Below, one piece after another: positions 5,449 through 6,812 of a stretch of 6,812 nucleotides of DNA. Source of the DNA: Methanothrix sp. Lineage in GTDB: Archaea; Halobacteriota; Methanosarcinia; Methanotrichales; Methanotrichaceae. The stretch lies in assembly GCA_028688175.1 (NCBI GenBank), contig JAQTYS010000145.1, positions 1-6,812 on the forward strand, written 5' to 3'. Under the pieces are notes generated by a model, which worked only from the letters and a program-made list of their open reading frames with translations, had not been told where the DNA came from and made no database searches. Positions within the stretch are counted from its first letter, which is position 1, and the number at the start of each line of letters is the position of its first letter. A program made the position numbers and the translations under genes.

Positions 5449-5769
5449 TTAAGTCATCCTGCCGGAGGACCGGTAAGGGCGCCTCATCTGCTCGCCGCAT
5501 AATAGGCATGTAGTGATAAGGACGCCTTCACGTAGCCTCACTCTGGTTGCTGCCGGGGCAAGAAAGCTGCCGCAGTGTTTGCAAAAGAGCCTTTTAAGCG
5601 GCCGGGGCATTCTTACTCTGGTGCGGGTGCAAATCTTCCTAGCGATCTGCACATATCTCTCGCTCCTCTCCGGGTGGGCTGGGTGCGTTGCCGCCGCCAG
5701 CTCAAATAGCCTCTCCATGCGCTGTAAGGCCAGATCTCTGGTCTTGTGGCTGTCCTTTCTCCGTCTCAC
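5449..5769 (-). CDS. rnp4: Archaeal RNase P protein component 4 (Rpp21/Rpr2 homologue)
   Basis: RNase P removes the 5' leader of precursor tRNAs; in archaea Rnp4 pairs with Rnp1 to support the specificity domain of the RNA. The 106-residue product fits closely. An N-terminal helical part (ALQRMERLFELA, then ERSERYVQIARKI) is followed by the conserved basic segment RTRVRMPRPLKRLFC and a zinc ribbon with C63-x2-C66 and C88-x2-C91 bracketing TRVRLREG. Length is normal for the archaeal family. The start is GTG at 5769; an in-frame TAG lies just upstream, and a TATA box about 28 nt away suggests a leaderless transcript. It diverges from tRNA-Pro, one of the enzyme's likely substrates, and converges on the DUF1232 gene. 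Confidence 0.95.
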   Translation of the reverse strand: MRRRKDSHKTRDLALQRMERLFELAAATHPAHPERSERYVQIARKICTRTRVRMPRPLKRLFCKHCGSFLAPAATRVRLREGVLITTCLLCGEQMRRPYRSSGRMT

Positions 5770-5793
5770 AGGCTGCTACTTGAGGGAAAGGGA

Positions 5794-5801
5794 TTATTAA
5801 A
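5794..5801 (-). promoter_or_regulatory. TATA box for rnp4
   Basis: TTTAATAA on the minus strand, centred about 28 nt before the GTG start at 5769. No Shine-Dalgarno site is visible, consistent with leaderless translation. Confidence 0.55.
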
Positions 5802-5823
5802 CCATTTGATCGATGGGAAATGC

Positions 5824-5830
5824 TTATATG
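5824..5830 (+). promoter_or_regulatory. TATA box for tRNA-Pro
   Basis: TTATATG lies about 33 nt before the mature tRNA 5' end, the usual position for archaeal tRNA promoters. Only about 22 nt separate it from the divergent rnp4 TATA box. Confidence 0.7.
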
Positions 5831-5859
5831 CCACTTCTGCTTCCTACAGTTCGCTGTGC

Positions 5860-5932
5860 GGGGCCATAGGGTAGCCTGGTATCCTACAGGACTGGGGGTC
5901 CTGTGACCGGCGTTCAAATCGCCGTGGCCCCA
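5860..5932 (+). tRNA. tRNA-Pro (anticodon GGG)
   Basis: A full cloverleaf can be drawn by eye: acceptor stem GGGGCCA (5860-5866) with TGGCCCC (5925-5931) and discriminator A at 5932. The D arm is at 5869-5884. The anticodon stem CAGGA/TCCTG has loop CTGGGGG, giving anticodon GGG at 5894-5896 with G37 after it. The T stem CGGCG/CGCCG closes a TTCAAAT loop. There is no intron, and CCA is not encoded. It reads CCC and CCU proline codons. A tyrosine-recombinase remnant begins 54 nt downstream, so its 3' half is a likely former attachment site. Confidence 0.95.
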
Positions 5933-5985
5933 TATCGTAATCTAAGTGATAACGATTTTACGAAGATTAACTCCCAAGATGTCAC

Positions 5986-6273
5986 ATGACTGCATCAGAT
6001 TTTGAACCGGCCTTGAAGAGATTCCGGCGCTATCTCGAAGGTCAAGGAATGAGAGATGCCACTATAACCGGATATCTGGGCAACGCAGGAAGATACCTCA
6101 AATTCGCCAAGAGGGATAGGCCATTGAACCAAGACTAAGAGCGTTTCAGAGATAATCTGGCAGAAAGGAAGGTATCAAGGTCTACCAAAAACCAGATCCC
6201 AGAGATCTCGTGTCTTTACAAAAAATGGGTTAATAGGAATCCTCCCCATATCATTTTGATAAAAAACATGTAA
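5986..6273 (+). pseudogene. Tyrosine recombinase/integrase N-terminal remnant
   Basis: From the ATG at 5986, the frame reads a SAM-like core-binding domain of phage/archaeal tyrosine integrases: FEPALKRFRRYLEGQGMRD, ATITGYLGNAGRYLKF and RPLNQD. A TAA at 6136-6138 then interrupts it. The same frame continues with ERFRDNLAERKVSRSTKNQ and LYKKWVNRNPP, which are the next expected segments. It ends at the stop at 6271-6273. The catalytic domain (R..H-x-x-R..Y) is absent, so the gene is both interrupted and truncated. Its place just after tRNA-Pro and on the same strand fits an integrated element that used the tRNA as its target. What remains is too short to name the element type. Confidence 0.8.
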
Positions 6274-6387
6274 TAAAAATATCCAACGTTATTCGCAACA
6301 TAAAACGTATCGCGAAGCTACAAACAGTGTTTTATGCTTGTTTACACTCAAGTGAATTGGGAATTGCGCAACTTAGATGTTTCTGAT

Positions 6388-6643
6388 GTAGATCTGAAGA
6401 ATCTAACAGTGTGGCATAATGGTCCCTAAGACGCTGGCAGACCGAACCCATCTTTGCCCTAACTGTGGGCTTGAGATGGATCGAGACATCAATGCCAGCT
6501 TGAACATTCGCACCTTCGGACTGAGGGGAAGAGCCTATCAAGATCCGACCCCTACTTTGAACCACGGTTCAAGGCAAGCCGGATCAATGACGTAGGAAGC
6601 CCTGCCCCTTCAGGGGCATGAGAGGAAGTCACACGTTTTTTAG
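6388..6643 (+). pseudogene. tnpB: C-terminal remnant of TnpB (IS200/IS605 family)
   Basis: The clear part starts at about 6410 with QCGIMVPKTLADRTHLCPNC, the zinc-ribbon of TnpB, and continues GLEMDRDINASLNI, which carries the last RuvC aspartate. It ends with GSRQAGSMT at a TAG (6596-6598). In the same frame after this stop, EALPLQGHERKSHVF is what intact archaeal TnpB tails look like, ending at TAG 6641-6643, so the first TAG is probably a point mutation. Upstream, V-D-L-K-N at about 6388-6402 in another frame matches the VDPKNTSQ motif just before the first zinc cysteines, implying a frameshift. Everything N-terminal is missing or unrecognisable: 6274-6387 gave me no convincing TnpB match. 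The protein is dead. Confidence 0.82.
6603..6618 (+). ncRNA. Right-end/omegaRNA-type hairpin of the tnpB relic
   Basis: TGCCCCT/AGGGGCA forms a 7-bp stem with a tiny loop, overlapping the end of the tnpB reading frame and followed by GAAGTCAC. A GC-rich hairpin at this place, followed by a GAAGT-like stretch, is typical of IS200/IS605 tnpB 3' ends, where the end-recognition structure and guide (omegaRNA) scaffold overlap the gene. A T-run at 6635-6641 follows. It is probably a relic, since tnpB is broken. Confidence 0.5.
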
Positions 6644-6706
6644 GACGAAATCAGGGCTAATCCCCGCCTTTTCAAAGGCGCGTTGCAGCCCGTGCCGATC
6701 GAACGG

Positions 6707-6714
6707 TATATAAA
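6707..6714 (+). promoter_or_regulatory. Strong TATA box with an adjacent palindrome
   Basis: TATATAAA is the best TATA match in the window. Eleven to twenty-one bases after its start is ATGGTGACCAT (6718-6728), an inverted repeat around one central base, lying between TATA box and the predicted transcription start near 6736. No intact gene follows in the window; only a short open stretch and the tnpA fragment. Confidence 0.4.
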
Positions 6715-6746
6715 CTAATGGTGACCATACGTATATCCTAATATGA

Positions 6747-6812
6747 CTAAACAAGAGCATTGAGAAGCATCCTGAACTAAGGAAGCAGCTCTGGAATGGT
6801 CATCTGTGGAAT
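6747..6812 (+). pseudogene. tnpA: IS200-type TnpA (Y1 transposase) fragment, running off the window
   Basis: The last 22 codons read L-N-K-S-I-E-K-H then PELRKQLWNGHLWN, the middle-to-C-terminal signature of IS200-type TnpA, where P-E-L-K-K-x-x-W-G-G-x-x-W precedes the catalytic tyrosine region. A TGA in frame at 6744-6746 cuts it off from any N-terminal part, and the ~200 nt back to the tnpB tail hold no HUH motif that I can see. It is therefore most likely an N-terminally deleted copy; its downstream part lies outside the window. Confidence 0.65.

Noticed and set aside
5702..5917. Minus-strand open frame across the tRNA
   Set aside because: It runs through tRNA-Pro and its promoter and overlaps the rnp4 start; no family resemblance.
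6136..6138. Stop-codon readthrough or recoding (for example pyrrolysine) in the integrase
   Set aside because: The stop is TAA, not TAG, and the gene also lacks its whole catalytic domain, so simple decay explains it.
6332..6565. Minus-strand open frame of 77 codons
   Set aside because: It is antisense to the tnpB zinc-ribbon remnant, whose plus-strand translation matches a known family.
6596..6598. TAG in tnpB as a pyrrolysine codon
   Set aside because: TAG is the pyrrolysine codon in some methanogens and the frame continues, but the gene is already truncated and frameshifted upstream, so point mutation is the simpler reading.

Overview
The window looks archaeal and most resembles an acetoclastic methanogen of the Methanothrix (Methanosaeta) type. 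The evidence is an archaeal RNase P component 4 gene, an archaeal-style tRNA-Pro, TATA-box promoters about 26 nt upstream of start codons with little or no leader, purine-rich Shine-Dalgarno sites kept for the second gene of an operon or for a weak start codon, and secreted proteins dense in N-glycosylation sequons. The genus is inferred from general resemblance; no database search was possible.

Layout. Positions 1-320 hold a gene-free repeat field: one inverted and about three tandem copies of a roughly 61-bp unit, with a further lone copy at about 4007-4050. Next, on the minus strand, is a two-gene toxin-antitoxin-like cassette. A small putative PBECR/RelE-like nuclease gene (578-898) overlaps by 13 nt the DUF2283 gene that follows it (324-590). 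Upstream of the cassette, 941-1501 is not empty. It is a heavily decayed, internally deleted UDP-GlcNAc 2-epimerase (wecB-like) pseudogene on the minus strand. It abuts a secreted protein of unknown function with conspicuous cysteines (1498-2343, minus). A gene-free stretch, 2344-2666, contains two hairpins with a competing alternative pairing.

The middle is ordinary chromosome: a YdjM/DUF457-type membrane metal-hydrolase-like protein (plus), a heavily sequon-rich membrane-anchored DUF5803-like protein (minus), a HAD-IIA phosphatase (plus), a DUF1232 protein (plus), and rnp4 (minus). rnp4 is divergent from tRNA-Pro(GGG) (plus), and two closely spaced promoters lie between them. Both the tRNA and Rnp4 belong to tRNA maturation, since RNase P trims tRNA 5' ends.

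From the tRNA to the window end is a graveyard of mobile DNA, all on the plus strand: a tyrosine-recombinase N-terminal remnant with an internal stop starting 54 nt after the tRNA, a C-terminal tnpB (IS200/IS605 family) remnant with its 3' hairpin (probable omegaRNA/right-end relic), and an IS200-type tnpA fragment that runs off the edge. This suggests that tRNA-Pro has served as an integration site.

I see no clearly new multi-gene system. The points most worth following are the repeat family, which has entered the 5' region of the HAD gene, the cassette with nuclease-like gene first, the unannotated wecB pseudogene, and the cysteine-ended secreted protein.
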